From the NCBI GenBank assembly GCA_016199425.1, contig JACQGT010000418.1, positions 1 to 6,408 on the forward strand: 6,408 nucleotides of DNA. The letters run 5' to 3'. How positions within the stretch are numbered: the first letter of the stretch is position 1; every line of letters begins with the position of its first letter. The notes under the pieces are model-generated. The model saw only the letters and a program-made list of their open reading frames with translations. It did no database searches and was not told the origin of the DNA. The position numbers were made by a program, and so were the translations under genes. This stretch comes from Chloroflexota bacterium (lineage in GTDB: Bacteria > Chloroflexota > Anaerolineae > Caldilineales > Caldilineaceae). Shown here piece by piece: positions 1 through 6,374 of the stretch.

Positions 1-1
1 G

Positions 2-229
2 GAGTGGCTGGGAGTGGACGATATTATGACCCGGGATGTCGTCACTATTGGGTCCGATGCCACCATTGGGGAATTGGTAACAGAGATGCTGCGCCACAAA
101 ATTGCAGGGATGCCGGTGGTGGAGGCAGAGAGCGAGAACTCCAACCGGCTGCGGGTGATCGGGATAGTGACAGAGACCGATATTTTTGCGATGATCGCGG
201 CGGCCTGGGAGGCGGAGCAGCGTCTGTAG
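2..229 (+). CDS. CBS-domain protein, C-terminal part (5' end outside window)
   Basis: The reading frame is open at the left edge and ends at TAG 227-229, so this is a partial gene. The visible 75 or so residues form one CBS module: VDDIMTRDVVTI at the start, a helix ending HKIAGMPVVE, then RVIGIVTETDIF, the strand-helix closing motif that usually contains G-x-x-T-x-x-D. CBS modules normally occur in pairs that bind adenine nucleotides and regulate a partner domain, so a first CBS copy probably lies upstream. A GTG at position 14 could be read as a start, but it falls inside the domain, directly before the DIMT motif. The residues before it (EWLG) are also in frame, so I treat it as internal. 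After the CBS core the protein ends in a short tail (MIAAAWEAEQRL), so no further domain follows. The gene converges on the fusion gene at 293. The role of the full protein cannot be told from this fragment. Confidence 0.85.
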   Translation, partial: EWLGVDDIMTRDVVTIGSDATIGELVTEMLRHKIAGMPVVEAESENSNRLRVIGIVTETDIFAMIAAAWEAEQRL

Positions 230-295
230 GTTGGGTTCTTCCGGCAGGGGTGAATGGGGATTCCCCTGTAGCTTGCGCCGCAAGAACCCAACTTA
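227..295. repeat. Palindromic repeat spanning both stop codons of convergent genes
   Basis: GTTGGGTTCTT at 230-240 and AAGAACCCAAC at 282-292 are perfect 11-bp inverted arms. They extend outward through a G-T pair and two more pairs to 227 and 295, and inward by four pairs (242-245 with 277-280). The 31-nt centre has its own GGGGATTCCCC dyad (256-266). The outermost bases are the TAG of the CBS gene and the TAA of the opposing gene. There is no U-run on either strand, so a standard intrinsic terminator is not supported, although the hairpin could still end or protect both transcripts. From memory, GTTGGGTT-containing palindromes occur as dispersed REP-like repeats in several bacterial phyla; that assignment is inference. 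Confidence 0.85.
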
Positions 296-1669
296 CGTTC
301 GTGCCAACCTCGCCCAATCTTGCGGCGTATCCACATCCGCCAATGCGAAAGCGGTTGTCGGCATTGTGACCACTCCGCCTGCATCCCTCTTGAGCAGTGG
401 CCGTGCGCCCTGATCCCCGCGCAGGGCCAGGAGTTCCGGGAAGTAGCGGCGGTCAAAGATAGCCGGCGCGCCGCGCACCTCCCCGTCCACCGCTGTCGCC
501 ACCCGGTTGCTTCCCTCCCGCCAGGGCTGCCAGAGGCGGCGCAGCAGGGAGACAGGCAGATTGGGCTGATCCACCGGAAAAAAGAGCGCGGCCTGACAGT
601 CAACCGATAGGGCCTGGACTGCGGCGTGGATGCTGGACGCCTGTCCCATCTCCCACGCCGGGTTGTGGACCAGACGCAGCCTCTCCCCCGCTATCGCCCG
701 TAAACCCGCCAGAGCCGCCTCGACCCGTTCCCCATAGGCACCGCTGACCACCAGCGCCCGATCTGCCCCGCTCTCCAACGCCAGGCGCGCCGCCCGCAGC
801 ACCAGCACCTCCCCGTCGATTTCCAACAGTTGCTTCGGTGCGCCCATCCGCCGGGCAGCCCCAGCCGCCAGGACAACCGCGGCAGTCGGCCCCCAGCGCT
901 CCAGCACAGGTTCACCGTTGGCCGCGCCGACTGCGCCCAACAACGACGATTGGCCGCGGCCCGCCAGCAGATGGGCGATCAGCCGTCCCAGCAGCCGCCG
1001 GGATGGATTGTCGGCTTTGTTGAGGAGCGGCAGCAAACGGGCGGCGGCGGGACGGCCTTTGGCCCCGCCCTGGGGATGGAGGAGCAGGCGGGCCGCCATC
1101 TGCGGGGTGAAACGGGTGGCCGGGTCTGCAATGCCCAGCAACCCACGCAACTGTTCTGGCCGATGAACGTGGGGTTCGGCCAGGGGCAGACCAATGGCAT
1201 CCAGTCCCAGCACTGGCACAAGAAGGGTTGTGGCGTCGGGGATCACCGGCTCGTGGGGGGCCGGAGCTTTGACCGGGCGGCGGGCGCTGCCGTCGGCTTC
1301 CACCAGAACTGCGGCCAGGTTCAATTCTGGCGCGCGCCGGGCCAGTGCATCCACCAGGCGGGGATCGACGCCGCTGGCTTTGGGCGGCTGGTCAATGGAG
1401 AGAAGCAGACAGTGGCCGTGGCTGTCCAGCGCCTGTTCCAATGCGGCCCAGTCGATCTGCGGGCCAGTCACCAGCAGATGGGCTGGGGCCAGGGCAATCT
1501 GTTCGGCTCCGATGCGGGTGGTGGTTGTTGTAACAACCCGTTGGCCTGCCGCGACGATCTCCCCGGCCAGACGAAAGAGCGCGGCGCTTTTGCCCCCCGC
1601 GCCCGCAAAGGCGACGACAGGTGGATGCGCAGGATTGGGGGAGATACGCAGGGCGTGGGTGAGGAGCAT
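293..1669 (-). CDS. YqeC-like / MocA-like cytidylyltransferase fusion protein (molybdenum hydroxylase cofactor maturation)
   Basis: A two-domain protein of 458 residues from the ATG at 1669. The N-terminal part (about 1-240) resembles YqeC, a family genomically linked to selenium-dependent molybdenum hydroxylases. It has a glycine-rich nucleotide-binding-like loop FAGAGGKS near residues 21-28, a TTTTTR stretch near 47-52, and an EADGS...KAPAPHEPVIP block near 124-144. The C-terminal part (about 261-458) is a MobA/MocA-type nucleotidyltransferase: VLAAGAARRMGAPKQLL (about 266-282), NPAWEMGQASS, the acidic FPVDQPN loop and GDQGARPLL, ending in DVDTPQDWARL. MocA proteins transfer CMP to molybdopterin to give the cytosine dinucleotide cofactor used by xanthine-dehydrogenase-type enzymes, in the cytoplasm. 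The exact nucleotide and the YqeC function here are inferred. An upstream in-frame GTG at 1684 would add five residues, but GGAG nine bases before the ATG favours 1669. No hydroxylase subunit gene is visible nearby. Confidence 0.88.
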   Translation of the reverse strand: MLLTHALRISPNPAHPPVVAFAGAGGKSAALFRLAGEIVAAGQRVVTTTTTRIGAEQIALAPAHLLVTGPQIDWAALEQALDSHGHCLLLSIDQPPKASGVDPRLVDALARRAPELNLAAVLVEADGSARRPVKAPAPHEPVIPDATTLLVPVLGLDAIGLPLAEPHVHRPEQLRGLLGIADPATRFTPQMAARLLLHPQGGAKGRPAAARLLPLLNKADNPSRRLLGRLIAHLLAGRGQSSLLGAVGAANGEPVLERWGPTAAVVLAAGAARRMGAPKQLLEIDGEVLVLRAARLALESGADRALVVSGAYGERVEAALAGLRAIAGERLRLVHNPAWEMGQASSIHAAVQALSVDCQAALFFPVDQPNLPVSLLRRLWQPWREGSNRVATAVDGEVRGAPAIFDRRYFPELLALRGDQGARPLLKRDAGGVVTMPTTAFALADVDTPQDWARLART

Positions 1670-1678
1670 AAGAGATGA

Positions 1679-1682
1679 CTCC
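1679..1682 (-). promoter_or_regulatory. Ribosome binding site deciding the fusion-gene start
   Basis: On the minus strand GTGGAG (1684-1679) is followed by TCATCTCTT and then ATG at 1669. GGAG thus sits nine bases from this ATG. The GTG of the same hexamer would itself be the alternative start at 1684, which has no comparable Shine-Dalgarno sequence before it. This supports the shorter protein. Confidence 0.6.
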
Positions 1683-1703
1683 ACTGCAAAAAGCCAAAGA
1701 GCA

Positions 1704-1784
1704 CACCGCGGAGGCGCGGGGAGCGCGGAGATTTTCTCCTGAATTCCTCCGCGCTTCCTCCGCGAACTCCGCGTCTCCGCGGTG
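1704..1784. repeat. Long GC-rich palindromic repeat with CGCGGAG 9-nt periodicity
   Basis: CACCGCGGAGGCGCGG at 1704-1719 pairs with CCGCGTCTCCGCGGTG at 1769-1784 (15 Watson-Crick pairs and one G-T). A second stem block pairs 1724-1730 with 1758-1764. The unpaired centre is AT-richer (ATTTTCTCCTGAATTC). Each arm is built from recurring CGCGGAG-type units about nine bases apart. It occupies almost all of the 124 nt between the start of the fusion gene and the stop of the UxuA-family gene, which lies only 9 nt beyond the outer arm. Repeats of the form CCGCGGAGACGCGGAG are familiar to me as dispersed genomic repeats, but I cannot confirm copy number. No transposase or target duplication is seen. 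Confidence 0.85.
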
Positions 1785-1793
1785 AAATTTCCC

Positions 1794-2774
1794 TCACCCG
1801 TAAACGGTTTTTAGCAGCGCCCGGATGTAGCCGTTGGCGTAGGCTTTGCCCAGCCATTCCGAGCGCCCCACAGGGAACTTCGGCGTGTGGTCCATCATAT
1901 ACGGGCCGTTGAAGCCGTTGTCCCGGTAGATTTGCATGGCCCGGCGCATGTCGATGTCGCCTTCGTCCATGAAAACTTCGGTGAAACGGGGCAGTTGTCC
2001 CCGCACATTGCGGAAGTGAACCCAGCCGATCTTATCGGCGGCGGCCATCTCGGCGATGAAGTCGTAGACGCCCTGCCCCAGCGCTTCGGTCATACAGCCC
2101 TGGCAGAAGAGCATCCGGTTGCTGGGGCTGTCAACAACGCTGAAGTGGTGGCGGAACTGTTCCGGCGTGGAACAGATTTGGGCCACACCGCCCAACGCTT
2201 CCGGTACAGGCGGATCGTCCGGGTGTAGGGCCATACGTACACCGGCCTTCTCCGCTACGGGGATGACTGCGCGCAGGAAGCCTTCCATGCGTGCGGTCAT
2301 TTCGGCCTCGCTCACCGGCGGTTCGTGAAGGGACGGACGGTTCTGCATAAACTCGGCGTAGTCAAAAGTGCTGTACTTCACCCCGCCCCGCCCGGTATCA
2401 GAAGTCGTGCGGAAGTTGCCCATCGGCTTGAAGTTCCAGCCCAGATAGGGAATCCCGGCCCGGCCCAGAGACTCCAGCATCCGCTGCCAGGCGTCGATGC
2501 GTTCGTCGGCTGCGGGCTGGCCCAGGGGAATTTCCGGCCAGCAGGACATGAAAACGTTGTTGAGTGCCATGCCGTGGGCTTCCACCCGTTCCCGCGCCCA
2601 GGCAAAGCGATCCGTGCAATCCTTGCCCTCGCACAGGTCTTTGCCCAGAGTTTCGTCCGCTTTGGCTACACTGGCGCGTAACTCCAGGTGGATGGTGTCC
2701 ACGCCGATGGCTTTGTAAAAGGCGAGAATCTCGTCGTCAAAATTGACCCAATTGACCTGATCCTGGATGTACAT
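1794..2774 (-). CDS. UxuA-family dehydratase (mannonate dehydratase-like)
   Basis: 326 residues starting at ATG 2774, with an excellent GGGGAGG site six bases upstream. Family hallmarks are clear: NFKPMGNFRTTSDTGRGG (about 114-131), HPDDPP (184-189), LFCQGC (222-227), VHFRNVRG (252-259), EVFMDEGDIDM (266-276) and MMDHTP (293-298). H184, C224, H253 and D295 correspond to the Cys/His/His/Asp set that holds the metal ion in characterised UxuA enzymes. These remove water from D-mannonate to give 2-keto-3-deoxygluconate in hexuronate breakdown; the fold is a TIM barrel in the cytoplasm. The protein is shorter than E. coli UxuA (about 394 residues), and the N-terminal HHIPNG-type motif of that enzyme is not evident; the equivalent place reads TIHLELRASVAKADETLG. 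The family assignment is firm; the exact substrate is less so. No other uronate genes are nearby. Confidence 0.82.
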   Translation of the reverse strand: MYIQDQVNWVNFDDEILAFYKAIGVDTIHLELRASVAKADETLGKDLCEGKDCTDRFAWARERVEAHGMALNNVFMSCWPEIPLGQPAADERIDAWQRMLESLGRAGIPYLGWNFKPMGNFRTTSDTGRGGVKYSTFDYAEFMQNRPSLHEPPVSEAEMTARMEGFLRAVIPVAEKAGVRMALHPDDPPVPEALGGVAQICSTPEQFRHHFSVVDSPSNRMLFCQGCMTEALGQGVYDFIAEMAAADKIGWVHFRNVRGQLPRFTEVFMDEGDIDMRRAMQIYRDNGFNGPYMMDHTPKFPVGRSEWLGKAYANGYIRALLKTVYG

Positions 2775-2780
2775 CGGCGA

Positions 2781-2787
2781 CCTCCCC
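2781..2787 (-). promoter_or_regulatory. Strong ribosome binding site of the UxuA-family gene
   Basis: GGGGAGG on the minus strand, followed by TCGCCG and ATG at 2774. The spacing is six bases. This is the best Shine-Dalgarno match in the window and fixes the start. Confidence 0.8.
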
Positions 2788-2821
2788 GTAATCGAATCGC
2801 GACAGAAACGACGTCCTGTGC

Positions 2822-2827
2822 ATTATT
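2822..2827 (-). promoter_or_regulatory. Possible -10 box for the UxuA-family gene
   Basis: AATAAT on the minus strand (five of six to TATAAT), 47 nt before the start codon, in the only AT-rich spot of the spacer. A -35 box would fall inside the adjacent palindromic repeat (CGTTTC region), and none is convincing. Weak support. Confidence 0.25.
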
Positions 2828-2841
2828 CCCTCGGCCAGAAA

Positions 2842-2882
2842 CGTGAAACGTGAGAGTACATCACGTAATCTCACGTTTCACG
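2842..2882. repeat. CGTGAAACGTGAGA palindromic repeat
   Basis: CGTGAAACGTGAGA (2842-2855) and its exact complement (2869-2882) are 14-bp perfect inverted arms around a 13-nt centre, within which TAC/GTA (2857-2859 with 2865-2867) adds three pairs. Each arm repeats the ACGTGA unit at a 7-nt step. Further direct ACGTTT units continue to 2893. It lies 17 nt after the aminotransferase stop (minus strand) and upstream of the UxuA-family gene. No U-run follows it, so a canonical terminator is not supported; a REP-like repeat is more likely. Confidence 0.85.
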
Positions 2883-2899
2883 CTTTACGTTTCATCTCT

Positions 2900-4150
<1,251 letters not shown>

Positions 4151-4160
4151 GGTTCAATTC

Positions 4161-4174
4161 GACCGGTTACGGTC
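4161..4174 (-). other. Small hairpin just upstream of the aminotransferase start
   Basis: GACCG and CGGTC (4161-4165 with 4170-4174) form a 5-bp stem with a 4-nt loop, 10 nt before the ATG at 4150. The nearest purine-rich ribosome-site-like stretch, AAAGGGA, lies upstream of it on the minus strand at 4176-4182. Folding would shorten the distance between the two. A regulatory role is speculative. Confidence 0.3.
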
Positions 4175-4199
4175 GTCCCTTTCGATGGAGATAGTTTAG

Positions 4200-4232
4200 A
4201 GAAGTTGAACTTCTCCGAGAAGTTCAACTTCT
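4200..4232. repeat. 33-bp perfect palindrome made of two 15-bp palindromes
   Basis: Positions 4200-4215 and 4217-4232 are exact inverted arms of 16 bp around a single C. Each half is also palindromic: AGAAGTTGAACTTCT (4200-4214) and AGAAGTTCAACTTCT (4218-4232), with centres 18 bp apart. It starts 50 bp upstream of the aminotransferase ATG. Two near-identical dyads in a promoter-proximal position resemble a double operator for a dimeric regulator, but the same symmetry would suit a dispersed repeat element. The symmetry itself is certain; the role is not. The rest of the spacer, 4233-4339, holds no gene and only a short GC-rich GCCGGC-containing stretch. Confidence 0.9.
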
Positions 4233-4339
4233 GGATAAGCGGACAGGCCCTGGTGCGCCGATTGCACAACCCTCAGCAGGCTCAACTGAGTGGTCGCCGG
4301 CCGCCGGCACTGGCCGCTCTCCGTCGATTGGGGGGGTAG

Positions 4340-4363
4340 TTGGTTGATTGGTTCATTGGGTGA
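4340..4363. repeat. Three tandem 8-bp units (TTGGTTGA type)
   Basis: TTGGTTGA, TTGGTTCA and TTGGGTGA follow one another without gaps, then TT. It lies directly next to the heptamer array, and TGATTACT (4361-4368) at its end is complementary to AGTAATCA (4389-4396) in that array. It may be the outer part of one composite repeat element. Confidence 0.75.
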
Positions 4364-4388
4364 TTACTCGTGTCGTTCGGGAAACAGA

Positions 4389-4451
4389 AGTAATCAGTAA
4401 TCAGTCATCAGTGGGTCTCGTCACTGCTCACTGATTACTGATAACTGATCA
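4389..4451. repeat. Inverted array of 7-bp repeats (TAATCAG / CTGATNA) overlapping the gatA 3' end
   Basis: The left half has three tandem heptamers (4391-4411: TAATCAG twice, then TCATCAG). The right half has four (4424-4451: CTGCTCA, then CTGATTA, CTGATAA and CTGATCA). The halves fold into a hairpin, 4389-4413 against 4422-4446, with 22 pairs in 25 positions and an 8-nt loop. The gatA stop codon TAA is at 4435-4437, so the element encodes the last residues of GatA and supplies the stop. No U-run follows on the gatA side. It is not a CRISPR array: the units are far too short and there are no spacers. Confidence 0.88.
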
Positions 4452-5916
4452 CTGGCCTCCGCGCGTGCCATCCCGTACTCTGCTCGTAGGCATGTGCGGC
4501 GCGCAAGATCGTCTCTTCGCCCAGCGACGGCCCCAGGATTTGCAGACCGATGGGCAGATTGTTCCGGTCAAAACCGCAGGGAATGCTGATACCGCACATT
4601 CCGCTCAGGTTCAGACTGACGGTGAAAATATCGGCCAGATACATCGCCAACGGATCGTCCGCCTTCTCGCCGATGGGGAAGGCAGTGGTGGGCGATGTAG
4701 GCGAAACAATCACATCCACATCCCCAAAAGCCGCCTCGAAATCCCGTTTGATCAGCGTGCGCACCTGCTGGGCCTTCAGATAATAGGCGTCATAGTAGCC
4801 CGCGCTCAGGGCGTAGGTGCCCAGCATAATTCGCTGCTTCACTTCCCGGCCAAAGCCCCGCCCCCGCCCCTGCCGGTAGTTGTCCAGCAGCCGGTCCGCC
4901 TTGCCGCCGGGACCAAAGCGGATGCCGTCGAAGCGGGACAGGTTGGCGCTGGCCTCGGCGGTGGCGATCAGATAATAGACGGGCAGGGCCTTGTCTGTGT
5001 TGGGCAGGTGGATGGGCACGATCTCTGCGCCCAGCCCGGACAGGTGCTCGATGGCTGTCCGCACCGCCGCCTCCACATCCGGCTCCATCCCGTCGATGAA
5101 ATACTCCGCAGGCACACCCACCCGCAGCCCGCGGATGTCGCCGCTCAGGCTGGCCGTGTAGTCGGGCACAGACGCTTCCAGGCTGGTGCTGTCGTGGGGG
5201 TCGTGACCCGCCATCGCGCCCAGCAGCAGGGCCGCGTCTTCCACGTCTTTGGTGATGGGCCCGATCTGATCCAGGCTGCTGCCATAGGCGATCAGCCCGT
5301 AACGGCTGACCCGGCCATAGGAGGGTTTCAAGCCGACGACACCGCAGAGGGAGGCGGGTTGGCGCACGCTGCCGCCGGTATCCGTTCCCAACGCGGCCAG
5401 CGTCTCATCCGCGGCCACCGCCGCCGCGGAGCCACCGCTGCTCCCGCCGGGAACCCGTTCCAGATTCCACGGGTTGTGGGTGGTGAAGAAGCCGCTGTTT
5501 TCCGTGCTGGATCCCATCGCGAATTCGTCGGTGTTGGTCTTGCCGATCACCAACGCGCCGGCATCCTGCAAACGCTGGACAGCCGTGGCCGTGTAGGGAG
5601 GCAGGTAGCCTGCCAAAATTTTGCTGCCCGCAGTCGTGACAAGCCCCTGGGTAGAGAGCACATCTTTAATCGCCAGGGGAATGCCCAGCAGAGGGCGGTT
5701 GTCGCCCTGCGACCGCAAACGATCTGCCGCCTCTGCTTGTTCCAATGCCTGCTCGCCCGCCACTCTCAAAAAGGCGCGCAGCGCGCCGTCCACCTGCTCA
5801 ATACGTCCCAGGATAGAACGAGTTAGTTCCACGGATGAGAAATCACCCGCGGTCAGCCCGGCTGCGGCAGCGTGGACGGTCAAACGATGGAGTTTGGTCG
5901 CTGTTGTGTTGGTCAC
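4435..5916 (-). CDS. gatA: Asp-tRNA(Asn)/Glu-tRNA(Gln) amidotransferase subunit A
   Basis: 493 residues from GTG 5916; a typical GatA length. It is the glutaminase subunit of the GatCAB complex, releasing ammonia from glutamine to amidate Glu-tRNA(Gln) and/or Asp-tRNA(Asn). The amidase-signature Ser-cisSer-Lys triad is complete: K84 in PLAIKDV, S159 in VPGGSSGGSAA and S183 in GTDTGGSVRQPAS. The family block GVVGLKPSYGRVSRYGL follows, and near the end come VSPTSPTTAFPIGE and IPCGFDRNNLPIGLQILG. A longer frame begins at GTG 5940, but that codon lies inside the 5934-5999 repeat and lacks a ribosome site, whereas GTG 5916 has GAGG six bases upstream and gives a family-like beginning (TKLHRLTVHAAAAGL). 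gatC is 81 nt upstream. The last five residues (VISYQ) are encoded by a heptamer repeat element and are probably not functional. Confidence 0.95.
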   Translation of the reverse strand: MTNTTATKLHRLTVHAAAAGLTAGDFSSVELTRSILGRIEQVDGALRAFLRVAGEQALEQAEAADRLRSQGDNRPLLGIPLAIKDVLSTQGLVTTAGSKILAGYLPPYTATAVQRLQDAGALVIGKTNTDEFAMGSSTENSGFFTTHNPWNLERVPGGSSGGSAAAVAADETLAALGTDTGGSVRQPASLCGVVGLKPSYGRVSRYGLIAYGSSLDQIGPITKDVEDAALLLGAMAGHDPHDSTSLEASVPDYTASLSGDIRGLRVGVPAEYFIDGMEPDVEAAVRTAIEHLSGLGAEIVPIHLPNTDKALPVYYLIATAEASANLSRFDGIRFGPGGKADRLLDNYRQGRGRGFGREVKQRIMLGTYALSAGYYDAYYLKAQQVRTLIKRDFEAAFGDVDVIVSPTSPTTAFPIGEKADDPLAMYLADIFTVSLNLSGMCGISIPCGFDRNNLPIGLQILGPSLGEETILRAAHAYEQSTGWHARRPVISYQ

Positions 5917-5922
5917 GTTCAG

Positions 5923-5926
5923 CCTC
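5923..5926 (-). promoter_or_regulatory. Ribosome binding site deciding the gatA start
   Basis: CCGAGG on the minus strand (5928-5923) is followed by CTGAAC and GTG at 5916, a six-base spacing from GAGG. The upstream candidate GTG at 5940 is preceded only by repeat sequence without a purine-rich site. Confidence 0.6.
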
Positions 5927-5933
5927 GGTGGTG

Positions 5934-5999
5934 AGAACACGGATTGCAGAATTGACGGATTGACCCATTCTAATCCGCAAATTCCGAAATCCGTGTTCT
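5934..5999. repeat. AGAACACGGATT palindromic repeat filling the gatC-gatA gap
   Basis: AGAACACGGATT (5934-5945) and AATCCGTGTTCT (5988-5999) are perfect 12-bp terminal inverted arms. The stem continues inward with 5949-5953 against 5980-5984 and 5956-5961 against 5972-5977, for about 24 pairs over 66 nt, with a short loop around 5963-5970. The outer end completes the gatC stop codon: TAG occupies 6000-5998 on the minus strand and its AG belongs to the repeat arm. The other end stops 17 nt before the gatA start. It looks like a non-autonomous palindromic repeat inserted between two co-transcribed genes, and could affect gatA translation or mRNA stability. Confidence 0.87.
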
Positions 6000-6288
6000 A
6001 TTCTTCAAAAATGGCGCGCACGCGGAAGTAACCGTCTTTGGCGTCGGCTGCATTGGCGATGGCGGCTGCGTTGGGCAGGCACTCACCCAGCGTATCGTCG
6101 CGCATCACATTGTGCAGAGGCAGCACGTAAGGCGTAGGCGGCACGCTGCTTGTGTCCACGCCCTGAATCTGCTCGGCGTAGTCCAGAATGGCGGAAAGTT
6201 GTACCGCATACTGACTGATCTCCTCGTCGCTCAGTTCCAACTTTGCCAGTTCGGCCACGTGGCGCACTTCGTCGATACTCAGTTTCAT
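5998..6288 (-). CDS. gatC: Asp-tRNA(Asn)/Glu-tRNA(Gln) amidotransferase subunit C
   Basis: 96 residues, the usual size for GatC, the small subunit that wraps around and stabilises GatA within GatCAB. Family features are VRHVAELAKLELSDEE (8-23), the QLSAILDYAEQI helix (30-41), the proline-rich VPPTPYVLPL linker (49-58), NVMRDD (60-65) and the GYFRVRAIFEE end (86-96). The start is ATG 6288, with GGAG seven bases upstream (6296-6299). It is first of the gatC-gatA pair, and gatB must lie elsewhere if the complex is functional. The stop codon TAG is partly formed by the palindromic repeat that follows, but the C-terminus looks normal, so no truncation is implied. Confidence 0.95.
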   Translation of the reverse strand: MKLSIDEVRHVAELAKLELSDEEISQYAVQLSAILDYAEQIQGVDTSSVPPTPYVLPLHNVMRDDTLGECLPNAAAIANAADAKDGYFRVRAIFEE

Positions 6289-6345
6289 AGGGTTTCTCCG
6301 TACTCATACCTCGACTTTTGCAGCTACAAAGGGACTGAACAGGTA

Positions 6346-6374
6346 ATTTAACAACTGAAGAACAAGTAAGTCAG
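6346..6374 (-). promoter_or_regulatory. Possible sigma-70-type promoter of gatCA
   Basis: On the minus strand CTGACT (6374-6369, four of six to TTGACA) is separated by 17 bp from TTAAAT (6351-6346, four of six to TATAAT). This is 58 nt before the gatC start, inside an AT-richer stretch (about 6300-6408) that holds no gene. The match is modest and the box choice is a guess from consensus alone. Confidence 0.3.

Noticed and set aside
14..229. A complete small single-CBS protein starting at GTG 14
   Set aside because: The frame is open to the window edge, and the GTG is immediately before the core DIMT motif with no ribosome site visible; a partial larger protein is more likely.
227..295. Canonical bidirectional rho-independent terminator
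   Set aside because: Good stem, but no T-run on either side; recorded as a palindromic repeat instead.
830..1678. Plus-strand open frame (282 codons) opposite the YqeC-MocA fusion
   Set aside because: Low-complexity, G/Q/R-rich translation without motifs, antisense to a clear two-domain enzyme.
4233..4339. Possible small gene or RNA in the spacer upstream of the aminotransferase
   Set aside because: No start with a ribosome site, no recognisable peptide, and no tRNA-like cloverleaf. Only a short GC-rich patch is visible.
4389..4446. Intrinsic terminator for gatCA
   Set aside because: The hairpin is strong, but the stem is AT-rich, contains the stop codon, and is not followed by a U-run on the minus strand.
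4340..4451. Short-period repeats as a possible CRISPR array
   Set aside because: Units are 7-8 bp with no spacers, and the two halves are inverted relative to each other. No cas gene is present.
4465..5826. Long open frame (453 codons) on the plus strand opposite gatA
   Set aside because: It is fully antisense to a gene with a complete catalytic triad. Its translation is rich in R, G, Q, H and A without recognisable domains, as expected of a shadow frame in GC-rich DNA.
5917..5940. gatA starting at GTG 5940
   Set aside because: That codon is inside the 5934-5999 palindromic repeat and has no Shine-Dalgarno sequence; GTG 5916 has GAGG at six bases and fits the family N-terminus.
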